The notes beneath the pieces are model-generated. The model saw only the letters and a list, made by a program, of their open reading frames with translations, was not told where the DNA came from and made no database searches. Below, piece after piece: positions 1-7,542 of a DNA stretch of 10,505 nucleotides. The stretch is from the NCBI GenBank assembly GCA_937898095.1, contig CALDKR010000195.1, forward strand, positions 1 through 10,505, written 5' to 3'. A program made the position numbers and the translations under genes. Position 1 is the first letter of the stretch, and the number at the start of each line of letters is the position of its first letter. The DNA comes from an uncultured Rhodoluna sp. GTDB taxonomy: Bacteria > Actinomycetota > Actinomycetes > Actinomycetales > Microbacteriaceae.

Positions 1-34
1 GGGCGCCGATGTCCTCCTTGTGCAGCTCGCTCAT
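1..34 (-). CDS. murD: Start of the gene after mraY, probably murD (partial)
   Basis: Only the first 11 codons are in the window; they read MSELHKEDIGA and run off the left edge. The ATG at 34-32 overlaps the TGA of mraY (33-31) in an ATGA junction, like other junctions of this operon. A GGAG lies about 11 bases upstream (49-46). The murD identity (UDP-MurNAc-L-alanine:D-glutamate ligase, cytoplasmic) rests on dcw gene order alone, because murD usually follows mraY in Actinomycetota; no MurD motif is visible yet. Every codon after the ATG ends in G or C, unlike the genes further right in the window (see the composition break near 170). Confidence 0.6.
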   Translation of the reverse strand, partial: MSELHKEDIGA

Positions 35-1131
35 GACCTCACCCACTCCGCGTAGAACAGCGAGAGCCCGACGCCGATGCACAGGCCCTGGATGATCCAG
101 AAGCGCACGACGATCTGGATCTCGGGCCAGCCGAGCATCTCGAAGTGATGGTGCAGAGGGCTCATCAGGAATACTCTCCGTCCTGTGCCCGTCGACCATT
201 TGGTGATTTTGAAAAATACACGCTGAATGATCACCGAACCCGTGACAATGACAAACAATCCGCCGATGAGTAGAAGGAGAAGTTCGGTGCGAGACAAAAT
301 CGCAAGAGCGGCCAGTGCACCGCCTAGGCCCAGCGAGCCGGTATCCCCCATGAAAATCTGAGCTGGTGACGTGTTCCACCACAGGAATCCGATAAGGGCG
401 CCGACAATTGCCGAGGCAACAACAGCCAGGTCAAGCGGGTCACGCACGTTGTAGCAACTTGCCAAATTTTCAGGGATAGAAACGCAAGACTGATTGAACT
501 GCCAGAAGCCAATCACTGCATAAGCGCCGATGGCCATGATGGTAGATCCAGTTGCCAAGCCATCTAGTCCGTCTGCGATGTTTACGCCATTAGACGCGGC
601 GGCAACCATGAAATAAATCCACAGAACGAATAACCCGACACCAATAACCGAGCCAAACATCATGAGGTCGATGGGTGTATCTCGCACGATTGAAATGTGC
701 GTTGAGGCTGGCGTTAGGCGATCTGCTGAAGGAAATTGAAGTGCCAAAACCGCAAAAACAGTGGCGACAATGCCCTGTCCGAGGATTTTTTGCCAACCGC
801 CTAATCCAAGACTGCGCTGCTTGTGGGTTTTGATGTAGTCGTCGATAAAACCGACCAAACCCAAACCGACCAACATCAACAAAACCAGAAGTGCCGAAAT
901 TGTTGGCTGTTCAAAGTTTGCGAATTTGCCGATGAAATATCCAGAAACGGCAGCGATGATAATCACTACGCCACCCATTGTTGGCGTGCCGTGCTTGGTG
1001 TGGTGCGACTGCGGACCGTCTTCGCGGATGAACTGACCCCACCGAAGTTTCTTAAAAAGCCAAATAAATGCCGGAGTTCCGAGCAAAGTCACAAACATGC
1101 TCACGCCACCGGCGAGAAGAATTGCCCTCAC
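31..1131 (-). CDS. mraY: Phospho-N-acetylmuramoyl-pentapeptide transferase MraY
   Basis: MraY transfers phospho-MurNAc-pentapeptide from UDP to undecaprenyl phosphate, making lipid I at the inner face of the membrane. The 366-residue protein has about ten hydrophobic segments and the family motifs in order: HHTKHGTPTMGG (43-54), the FIDDY aspartate pair (95-99), NGVNIADGLDGLATG (181-195), MGDTGSLGLGG (261-271) and the HHHFE loop (327-331). The start is GTG at 1131-1129, giving the usual MRAILLAG N-terminus. It is supported by GGAGG at 1143-1139, 7 bases upstream, and overlaps the TGA of murF (GTGA). The last 46 sense codons (about 31-171) are 43/46 G or C at the third position, against about 13/24 in the next stretch. 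The 3' end therefore looks foreign in composition although the protein is intact. Confidence 0.97.
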   Translation of the reverse strand: MRAILLAGGVSMFVTLLGTPAFIWLFKKLRWGQFIREDGPQSHHTKHGTPTMGGVVIIIAAVSGYFIGKFANFEQPTISALLVLLMLVGLGLVGFIDDYIKTHKQRSLGLGGWQKILGQGIVATVFAVLALQFPSADRLTPASTHISIVRDTPIDLMMFGSVIGVGLFVLWIYFMVAAASNGVNIADGLDGLATGSTIMAIGAYAVIGFWQFNQSCVSIPENLASCYNVRDPLDLAVVASAIVGALIGFLWWNTSPAQIFMGDTGSLGLGGALAALAILSRTELLLLLIGGLFVIVTGSVIIQRVFFKITKWSTGTGRRVFLMSPLHHHFEMLGWPEIQIVVRFWIIQGLCIGVGLSLFYAEWVRS

Positions 1132-2525
1132 TGGCTTACCTCCACTAACGCATCACCTAAGTGGCGCAAATTTGCTGACTTTGACGACTTAACCAGGACT
1201 ATGTCGTTCGGCTCAAGCATCGCACGAAGGTAGCTCAAAGCATCGTCTATTTCATCGAAGAATTTAGATTCGCCATCCCATGATCCCTCTTGCAAAGCGC
1301 CCATGTGAATTAGCTTTGCGGCATCGCCAACAACGACAAGCTGGTCGATGTTCAGTCGCACAACCACTCGACCAATTGCGTCATGCTGTTCACGAGCAAC
1401 ACTTCCAAGTTCAGCCATCTCGCCCAACACTGCGATAGTGCGTCGGCCAGATTTTCCGAGTTGGGCCAAAGTCTGAAGCGCCGCTTTGGTGGAATCTGGG
1501 CTTGCGTTATAGGCGTCGTTAATAATCGTCACGCCATCAGTGCGATGCAGCAACTGCATTCGCCAGCGCTCTGCGAGCGGCATGCTCTCAATGGCTTGAC
1601 ACGCAACTTCGCGATCGATCCCCAACTGATCAGCAACGGCCAGTGCGGCCAGGGCATTCATAATGTGATGTTCGCCAAGAATCTGAAGATTGATTCTGCG
1701 CTGCTGGCCATCTGGCCAGTGGCACACGAAACCCGTGCCTTCGATGGACAAAGCCTGTTGGTCTGCCCTGAAACCAGCCTCAAGTGCGGTTCCAAACCAA
1801 ATGATCGAGGCCTGCGAATGTTCAGCCATTTCGCGCACAAATGCGTCGTCGGCGTTTAGCACTAGGTGCTTTTCGGCACCAAGCGCCGCAGCTAGCTCTG
1901 ATTTGATCTTCGCGGTTGAATCGATTCCGCCAAATTCACCAACGTGCGCCAATCCAACTTTGAGAATCACGCCTACATCAGGATTGGCTAAATTGGCTAA
2001 ATATTCAATGCTTCCAGGCCCGCCGGCACCCATTTCGACGACCAGAAATTTAGTGTCGAATCCGGCTTTGAGAATTGAAATCGGCGCTCCGACTTCGTTG
2101 TTATAAGACTCAATCGGCGCAACAGTCGAACCAGCCTTCGAGAGTATTTCGCGAAGCATGTTCTTAGTTGTGGTCTTTCCATTTGAGCCGGTAATACCGA
2201 CCACTTTGATGTCGGTTTTTGTGCGAATTTGGGTCAATACATAGCTTGCAAGTGACCCAAGGGCCTTAACCGCGCTCGAAACAACAATTTGCGGAAGATC
2301 AACGTCAACCAGACGTTCAACGACTGCAGCCACCGCCCCGCCGGCTTTTGCTGCAGCTACAAAATTGTGACCGTCATCGAATTCACCGGGCTTGGCAAAA
2401 AAAAGAGAACCAGGCACCACCAGTCGAGAATCAGTTTCAACTGAGCCGGTTACTAAAACATCTGCTGATCCATGGAGTTCGCCATCGATCGCGGAGGCTA
2501 TTTCATTCAATGAGATTGAAATCAT
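1128..2525 (-). CDS. murF: UDP-MurNAc-tripeptide:D-Ala-D-Ala ligase MurF
   Basis: MurF adds the D-Ala-D-Ala dipeptide to UDP-MurNAc-tripeptide in the cytoplasm, using ATP. The protein has 465 residues, normal for the family. It shows the Mur ligase layout: a UDP-substrate domain to about residue 105, the ATP-binding loop GSNGKTTTK (113-121), YNNEVGAP (141-148) in the central domain, and the C-terminal motifs NDAYNASPDS (336-345) and VLGEMAELG (366-374). YNNE and NDAYNA separate MurF from the other Mur ligases. The ATG at 2525-2523 overlaps the TGA of murE (ATGA), with GAGG about 10 bases upstream, so translational coupling with murE is likely. The C-terminus overlaps the mraY GTG start. No truncation or missing motif was seen. 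Confidence 0.96.
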   Translation of the reverse strand: MISISLNEIASAIDGELHGSADVLVTGSVETDSRLVVPGSLFFAKPGEFDDGHNFVAAAKAGGAVAAVVERLVDVDLPQIVVSSAVKALGSLASYVLTQIRTKTDIKVVGITGSNGKTTTKNMLREILSKAGSTVAPIESYNNEVGAPISILKAGFDTKFLVVEMGAGGPGSIEYLANLANPDVGVILKVGLAHVGEFGGIDSTAKIKSELAAALGAEKHLVLNADDAFVREMAEHSQASIIWFGTALEAGFRADQQALSIEGTGFVCHWPDGQQRRINLQILGEHHIMNALAALAVADQLGIDREVACQAIESMPLAERWRMQLLHRTDGVTIINDAYNASPDSTKAALQTLAQLGKSGRRTIAVLGEMAELGSVAREQHDAIGRVVVRLNIDQLVVVGDAAKLIHMGALQEGSWDGESKFFDEIDDALSYLRAMLEPNDIVLVKSSKSANLRHLGDALVEVSQ

Positions 2526-4099
2526 TTCCAGCCAGCCTCTCTTAGTGCATCGCGTGCCTCTTGTCGCGCCGAATAGGGCGTGCGCACTCCCCTGATGTCG
2601 CGATAGTCCTGGTGGCCAGGCCCAGCCCAGAGAATTGCATCTCCTTCAACAGCGAGTGAAACCGCCTTGCGAATAGCAGCCTCCGGTGGGCTCACTTCAT
2701 AGAGTGGCATTTCTGGTCGAACTGCAGCCGCTGCGTCAACAAGGGTTTTTCGAATCGAAGCCGGGTCTTCAAAACGCGGATGATGGTCAGTGATCACCAA
2801 AATATCGCTGCCCCTAGCGGCGATGCGTGCCATCTCTGGTCGCTTGGTTGCATCGCGATCGCCATCGGCGCCAAACAGCATGATGACCTTGCCCTTCGTA
2901 ACCTTGCGAACTGCAGCGAGGGTGTTTAAAAAAGCGTCGGGACTATGGCCAAAATCAACATAGACCGCGGGGCCGGTGGCGCCAGAAACTAGCTCGGTGC
3001 GGCCCGGTAGGTAGGCATCAATGCCGGCTGAGATTGCCGAAGAAATAGCATTGAAGTCATATCCAGCTTCAACCAACATCACCACAGCGAGACCCGCATT
3101 TGCAGCCATGTGGGCACCCAAAATTGGAACCCAAGATTCAAGCGATTCACCAGCTGGGCCAGTCAATTTGAATTCCGTTTTTCCGGGCAATTCGCAAGTG
3201 ATTTCAACCTGCCATTCGGCATCTGCCGAGCCACGGCTTGAAATAGTAGTCACCGGAATCTTGCTCGCTCTGGCAAATGGCAAGCCAAAGTCGGAATCTA
3301 GACTAACCACGCCACGCGCGGCTCTGCCGGGAGTGAAGAGCTCTGCTTTAGCGCGAAGATATTCATCCATGTCGGCATAGTCATCGAGGTGATCGTGACT
3401 CAAGTTTGTGAACCCGACGACATCAAAATACAGCCCGTCAACCCTCAGTTGAGTTAGCGCCTGGGCAGAAACTTCAATTGAAATTGCGGTGCATTTTTTC
3501 TCGCGCATTCTTGCAATCAGCGCATTCATCTCGGTTGACTCAGGCGTGGTCAATCGAGAAACAATAACCTCACCGGCGATGTGACGCTCGGCGGTTGAGG
3601 TTAGCCCGGTAGTTTCTCCAAGCTGTCGCAAAATCGCCTCGAGCAGATAGCCGGTCGAAGTTTTTCCGTTTGTTCCGGTGGTGGCAAACATCTTTGGTCT
3701 CTTGTCGCCGCGGTTTCCGTAGACAAAAGCGGCCAAGTCTCCAAGCGAATTTCTCGGTTCTTCAAGCAGCAAGACCGGAACACTGGCGCTTAGCCCCAGG
3801 TCTGTCAAAATCTCGATTCCGGCGCTGTCGGTCACAATCGCAACACACCCGGCTTCGATTGCCTTCTTGGCAAATTGCGCACCGTGAGTTTTTAGTCCCG
3901 GCATAGCGACGAACAAATCACCATGGCGCAGGTCTCCGGTGTTCATGCTGATTCCAGTGATTTGAACTGCATCTAGGTCGCTGTTATCCAGGGCGTCGTT
4001 CGCTTGCAGCCCGAAGTGAGTCGCAAGACGGGCAAGCGAGATTGGTTCAACCCGGTCAGGGCGCAGGATTGGCGGAATCTGCTGTTTTATTTCATTCAT
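2522..4099 (-). CDS. murE: UDP-MurNAc-dipeptide ligase MurE (third-residue amino acid ligase)
   Basis: MurE adds the third stem-peptide residue, a di- or hydroxy-amino acid, to UDP-MurNAc-L-Ala-D-Glu. The 525-residue protein carries GTNGKTST (142-149, ATP loop), KAELF (251-255, with the lysine that is carbamylated in the family), VDFGHSPDAF (381-390), LFGADGDRDATKRPEM (409-423) and AGPGHQDYR (492-500). The residue-selecting loop reads DHHPR at 438-442 instead of the DNPR typical of meso-diaminopimelate enzymes. This argues against plain meso-DAP and fits Microbacteriaceae, which use lysine, ornithine, diaminobutyrate or homoserine; the actual residue cannot be read from sequence. The ATG at 4099 lies 1 base after the ftsI stop with no good Shine-Dalgarno, so translation probably depends on ftsI. 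A second ATG-like start just downstream (4095-4093) is out of frame. Confidence 0.95.
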   Translation of the reverse strand: MNEIKQQIPPILRPDRVEPISLARLATHFGLQANDALDNSDLDAVQITGISMNTGDLRHGDLFVAMPGLKTHGAQFAKKAIEAGCVAIVTDSAGIEILTDLGLSASVPVLLLEEPRNSLGDLAAFVYGNRGDKRPKMFATTGTNGKTSTGYLLEAILRQLGETTGLTSTAERHIAGEVIVSRLTTPESTEMNALIARMREKKCTAISIEVSAQALTQLRVDGLYFDVVGFTNLSHDHLDDYADMDEYLRAKAELFTPGRAARGVVSLDSDFGLPFARASKIPVTTISSRGSADAEWQVEITCELPGKTEFKLTGPAGESLESWVPILGAHMAANAGLAVVMLVEAGYDFNAISSAISAGIDAYLPGRTELVSGATGPAVYVDFGHSPDAFLNTLAAVRKVTKGKVIMLFGADGDRDATKRPEMARIAARGSDILVITDHHPRFEDPASIRKTLVDAAAAVRPEMPLYEVSPPEAAIRKAVSLAVEGDAILWAGPGHQDYRDIRGVRTPYSARQEARDALREAGWK

Positions 4100-4100
4100 G

Positions 4101-5867
4101 TCAGTGCCAATACTTCGGAATCTCTTTAGCGGTAGTTGTTGATGGTGGCACTCTATAGTTGCGCAAAACCTGCTGCATTATCTGCTTCCACGGCGGTGTT
4201 GCGCCAAGAGAGTTGCTGATTGTTGTCGGTTTGTAGACAGTCACAGCCAGAACGTATTCCGGATTCTCAGCGGGTGCCATGCCGATAAATGAAATCGCGT
4301 ATTTGTATCCGTATCCGGTGCCGTTCTTGATCTGCGCGGTTCCAGTTTTGCCGCCGACGCGATAACCAGGAATTGCGGCAGTGCGGCCAATACCGCCGTA
4401 CTTCACAACCATTTCAAGCATGTCGACAGTTTTTTTATTCGCGACTGGGTCAAGCACTTTGACTGGCGCCTTCTGTTTTGGGGCTTCGAGCGAACCATCT
4501 GCGCTGCGGCAACCCGCGACGAGCTGGGGTTCTAAGCGAATTCCATTATTTGCCAGAGGTTGATAAATGTACGCGGTCTGAATCGGTGTAACCGAGATTC
4601 CCTGGCCGAACATGGTCACTTTGTCAGTCATGAGGTCATACAAGGCCGTGCCGGGCTTGTGAACAATGCCAGCAGATTCACCTTCAAAATTGATGCCGGT
4701 CTTTTCGCCCAAACCAAATTTACGAATGTACTTGTAGCGGGTCTCTGCCGGCACTTTTTGACCAGCCAAGATGATTCCAGTGTTCGACGAGTCGGCAAGA
4801 ATTCCTGAGAGAGTCAATTTTTCTGTTTCGTGAACGTGGCTATCGGTGACGTCTCGACCGAAACTGAATGACAGGCGATAGGGCACCTTGAATCCAGAGC
4901 CGGGCTGAGCGGCGTCTTCAGCCACGACCGTTGCTGCAGTGATGGTCTTCATGGTTGAGCCGGGCTCGAAGACAGCTTGAAAAATACGAGAACCGCGGTC
5001 TTCTGCGTTTGACTTGCCTGGATCATTCGGATCAACTGTTGGCGCCTCTGCCGCAGCGAGAAGTTTTCCGGTTTTTGCCTCAACGACAATCGCACTTGCC
5101 CAAACTGCCTGCAGCTTTACGATGGTGTTGGCTAGCACTTGCTGCGAGAAATATTGCAGGTCAGAGTCAATTGTCAAAACCACATCGCGACCAGGAATCG
5201 CTGCCTTGGTCACAATTGCGCTTGATGGAATTTTGATTCCATCAACACCCTTTTCAAAGGTCTCTTGGCCATCTTGACCTGCGAGGCAAGAATTCAACTG
5301 TCGCTCTAGGCCGGCCAGCGGCGTGCCGTCTGAACCTAGAAAACCAATCAGATTTCCGGCGACTGCACCGTTTGGATACACCCTGGTCGGAATTGGGTCG
5401 TAGTAAAGCCATGGGATTTCAAGCGCCTTGATGCGTCGATAAACCTCAGCGTTTACCTTTTTTTTGATGTTGGAATATTCGGTCGTGCCAATGATTTTTT
5501 GCATCACATCGGCAGACTTCATGTTCAAAATTGCAGCAAGTTCGGCGGCTACTTGTTCTACAGAAACCTGAACCTCTTGACCGCTGACATTTCGCAGAAT
5601 TGGCCCAACTTTGCTTGGCGCTGCATTAATGTCATAGCGATAAACCGTATGCGCCAACACAGTGCCATTTGCATCGACAATAGAACCGCGCAGTGCCGGA
5701 ATTGTTCTAGTGACTGACCGATTTTCATACGAAATTTTGTTAATTGCTTCAGCCTGCACGATTTGAAGATCGACAAGGCGAATCGAGAAGAGCGACACGA
5801 CCGCAACGATTATCAAAAACATTCCGGTCAATCGGCGTTTGGGGTTGCCGGGCGTCATATATGTCAT
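4101..5867 (-). CDS. ftsI: Septal peptidoglycan transpeptidase FtsI / PbpB (class B PBP)
   Basis: This is a class B penicillin-binding protein, the transpeptidase that crosslinks septal peptidoglycan outside the membrane. The 588 residues comprise a short basic cytoplasmic tail, one membrane anchor (about 15-36), a PBP dimerisation-type domain (about 55-215) and a transpeptidase domain (about 255-570). The catalytic motifs are complete: STMK (304-307, acylated serine 304), SSN (360-362) and KTGT (507-510). No PASTA repeats follow. The ATG at 5867 is preceded by AAGGCGG (5880-5874) with 6 bases of spacing, which supports this start over the ATG three codons further in. The gene follows the FtsL-like gene by 24 bases. 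Codons 134-137 contain a run of eight A followed by G on the coding strand, a possible slippage site. Confidence 0.96.
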   Translation of the reverse strand: MTYMTPGNPKRRLTGMFLIIVAVVSLFSIRLVDLQIVQAEAINKISYENRSVTRTIPALRGSIVDANGTVLAHTVYRYDINAAPSKVGPILRNVSGQEVQVSVEQVAAELAAILNMKSADVMQKIIGTTEYSNIKKKVNAEVYRRIKALEIPWLYYDPIPTRVYPNGAVAGNLIGFLGSDGTPLAGLERQLNSCLAGQDGQETFEKGVDGIKIPSSAIVTKAAIPGRDVVLTIDSDLQYFSQQVLANTIVKLQAVWASAIVVEAKTGKLLAAAEAPTVDPNDPGKSNAEDRGSRIFQAVFEPGSTMKTITAATVVAEDAAQPGSGFKVPYRLSFSFGRDVTDSHVHETEKLTLSGILADSSNTGIILAGQKVPAETRYKYIRKFGLGEKTGINFEGESAGIVHKPGTALYDLMTDKVTMFGQGISVTPIQTAYIYQPLANNGIRLEPQLVAGCRSADGSLEAPKQKAPVKVLDPVANKKTVDMLEMVVKYGGIGRTAAIPGYRVGGKTGTAQIKNGTGYGYKYAISFIGMAPAENPEYVLAVTVYKPTTISNSLGATPPWKQIMQQVLRNYRVPPSTTTAKEIPKYWH

Positions 5868-5880
5868 ATTTCGCCGCCTT
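5868..5880 (-). promoter_or_regulatory. Ribosome binding site of ftsI
   Basis: AAGGCGG at 5880-5874 on the minus strand is one mismatch from the consensus AAGGAGG. It stands 6 bases before the ATG at 5867. It lies in the 24-base spacer after the ftsL-like stop codon, so ftsI can initiate independently. Confidence 0.7.
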
Positions 5881-5891
5881 GAATTCTGAAA

Positions 5892-6476
5892 CTAGTTGGT
5901 TGGTGAAGCGGGAATACCGCTCACGTTTGAAACTACTTGAGGCGCTGCGACTTTGGCCTGATTTGCTGCTGTGTCTGACTTAGATTGCGCCGCTGAGCCA
6001 AGCTGGTCTGCAGCCATCAATGCAGCCGTCGACTTCTTGACCAACTGAGAGTTCGGAACCATGTTTTTCATAGCGCGACCAGAGGTGTTGAGTGCAGCCT
6101 GCGGTTGACCAAAAACTTTTTGGCCATCAAGCTTCAAAAACACAGGGTTTGCGTTCGAAATCATGCCTAGGCTTTCGGCGGCGTTCGCCAGGTTTTGCTG
6201 TGACGAAAGAGAATCGACTTGCTCACCTAAAATTTGTGCGGTTGTGGTCAGTTCACGCTTTTCTTGCTGCAATTTTGAAAGCTCATAAACCGAGGTTGAA
6301 CTAGCGATCGAAAGCAGAAGATTGAGAATTGCAATAGCCAGCACGCCGACGAGGGCAATTCCGGCGATTGTCATTGCAGCTGGGCGACCAGCCAGTGCGC
6401 CTGTGCCAACTAGGCGAAGACTTGGGCGTGCAACCAACGAAGCGGTGTTGCGTCGGGCAAAGTTCAACTGACTCAT
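5892..6476 (-). CDS. ftsL: FtsL-like bitopic cell division protein
   Basis: A 194-residue protein between rsmH and ftsI, the position of ftsL in dcw clusters. It has a cytoplasmic N-terminus rich in Arg (1-33), one membrane segment (about 35-57) and a heptad-like stretch rich in Leu, Glu and Gln (about 62-98). An LGM motif (103-105) and a short PVFLKL strand (111-116) follow, a layout common to FtsL/DivIC-type proteins. Such proteins act in the divisome beside FtsI and FtsW. Sequence conservation in this family is weak, so the call rests on topology and place. The last 75 residues or so form an Ala/Ser/Gln/Val-rich tail of low complexity, longer than classical FtsL (about 100-120 residues). 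The ATG overlaps the rsmH TGA, with GGAGAG (6486-6481) just upstream. Confidence 0.82.
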   Translation of the reverse strand: MSQLNFARRNTASLVARPSLRLVGTGALAGRPAAMTIAGIALVGVLAIAILNLLLSIASSTSVYELSKLQQEKRELTTTAQILGEQVDSLSSQQNLANAAESLGMISNANPVFLKLDGQKVFGQPQAALNTSGRAMKNMVPNSQLVKKSTAALMAADQLGSAAQSKSDTAANQAKVAAPQVVSNVSGIPASPTN

Positions 6477-7435
6477 GCTGCTCTCCGGATTTTTTCTGCT
6501 GCGCGCATGCGAACCGATGCTGCACGTGGGTTTTTCTGAATTTCTCGCTCGGTTGCCGCTTCTGCGCCCTTCACCAAGAGTCGAACAGTCGGTGCGTGCT
6601 CAGGCAACTCAAAAGGAAGTTCAATTGGTGCCGACGAAGTGGCGGCAGCTGCCAGTGCCTGCTTAACGATGCGGTCTTCAAGCGAGTGATAAGAAAGCAC
6701 CAAAATTCGGCCACCGACCGCAAGCACCGAAAGCGCCGCTGGCATTGTGTCGGCAAGAACCTCGAGCTCGCCATTTACTTCAATTCTTAGAGCTTGAAAT
6801 ACTCGCTTGGCAGGGTGCCCCGAGCTCTTTCCTGGAATAAACGGAATAACCCTGGCAATCAGGCTGGCCAGCTCGGTGCTCACAGCGAACGGCTTTTGCT
6901 TGCGAGCGTTCACGATTTCAGCAGCAACAGCCTTGGCATAGCGCTCTTCGCCATACTCTTTGAAGATTCGAGCTAGCTCGTTCTCGCTGTAGGTATTGAC
7001 AACATCCGCAGCAGTCAAGCCGACCTCTGGGTTCATGCGCATGTCGAGAGGCGCTTCGTATGAGTATGCGAAACCGCGGTCGGCCTCATCTAGCTGCATC
7101 GAAGAGACGCCCAAGTCAAGCAAAATGGCGTCAACTTCTGAATAACCGAGCTCTGCAACAACATCTGCAATTTCGTCATAAACCGCGTGCACAAGGTGTG
7201 TGCGTTCAGCAAAACGTGCCAAACGCTCGCCGGCTAGTCGAAGCGCGTTGGGGTCTCGATCGATTCCAATCAGCGTCAAATTTGGAAATTGCTCGAGAAA
7301 GGCTTCACTGTGCCCGCCGAGACCAAGCGTGCAGTCAACCAAAATGGCATTCTCTTTTGAGAGCGATGGCCCGAGAATGTCGATGGTGCGCTGCAGAAGA
7401 ACTGGCTCGTGAAGTTCAGCGATGTTTTTGGCCAT
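6473..7435 (-). CDS. rsmH: 16S rRNA (cytosine-1402-N4)-methyltransferase RsmH (MraW)
   Basis: RsmH methylates N4 of C1402 in the decoding centre of 16S rRNA, using S-adenosylmethionine. The 320-residue protein opens with HEPVLL (9-14) and has the SAM-binding stretch DCTLGLGGHSEAFL (34-47) and the acidic motif GIDRDPNAL (57-65). LLDLGVSSMQLDEADRGF (105-122) and PLDMRMN (129-135) follow, then GEERYAKAVA (162-171) and SYHSLEDRIVK (248-258). All are hallmarks of MraW. Length is normal. The start is ATG at 7435. Its Shine-Dalgarno is poor: GGA at 7443-7441 is 5 bases away, and AGGA at 7452-7449 is 13 bases away and partly inside the base of the upstream RNA stem. The stop overlaps the ftsL-like start. 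Confidence 0.97.
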   Translation of the reverse strand: MAKNIAELHEPVLLQRTIDILGPSLSKENAILVDCTLGLGGHSEAFLEQFPNLTLIGIDRDPNALRLAGERLARFAERTHLVHAVYDEIADVVAELGYSEVDAILLDLGVSSMQLDEADRGFAYSYEAPLDMRMNPEVGLTAADVVNTYSENELARIFKEYGEERYAKAVAAEIVNARKQKPFAVSTELASLIARVIPFIPGKSSGHPAKRVFQALRIEVNGELEVLADTMPAALSVLAVGGRILVLSYHSLEDRIVKQALAAAATSSAPIELPFELPEHAPTVRLLVKGAEAATEREIQKNPRAASVRMRAAEKIRRAA

Positions 7436-7449
7436 TTTGATCCGGGATT

Positions 7450-7542
7450 CCTGCCGCTAGACCCCCATCCATTCGTTTCGAGCTTGGTTTTCGAAACTTG
7501 CCACAAGGGCAAACGATGAATGGGTGGAGATCTAACCGCAGG
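7450..7542 (-). ncRNA. Predicted three-way-junction leader RNA between mraZ and rsmH
   Basis: Seen on the minus strand: 7542-7518 and 7474-7450 form an inverted repeat in which 23 of 25 positions pair. Three of these are G-U pairs; the two mismatches are C-A and G-G. The stem begins at the base after the mraZ TAA and ends 14 bases before the rsmH ATG. Inside it are two smaller helices with no unpaired base between them: 7512-7508 with 7502-7498 (5 bp, TTGCC/GGCAA, 5-base loop) and 7497-7491 with 7481-7475 (7 bp, GTTTCGA/TCGAAAC, 9-base loop). No U-run follows, so it is not a simple terminator. A conserved 'mraW RNA motif' has been described upstream of mraW in Actinobacteria; whether this is a member cannot be judged here. 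Confidence 0.6.

Noticed and set aside
823..1233. Plus-strand open frame of 136 codons opposite mraY
   Set aside because: It lies opposite the conserved mraY and murF ends, has no recognisable domain or ribosome binding site, and its Cys/His/Thr-rich composition is that of an antisense shadow.
2397..2404. Run of eight A on the plus strand within murF
   Set aside because: It is the complement of two Phe codons and neighbouring Ts; on the coding strand it is not a classical slippery heptamer and the frame is intact.
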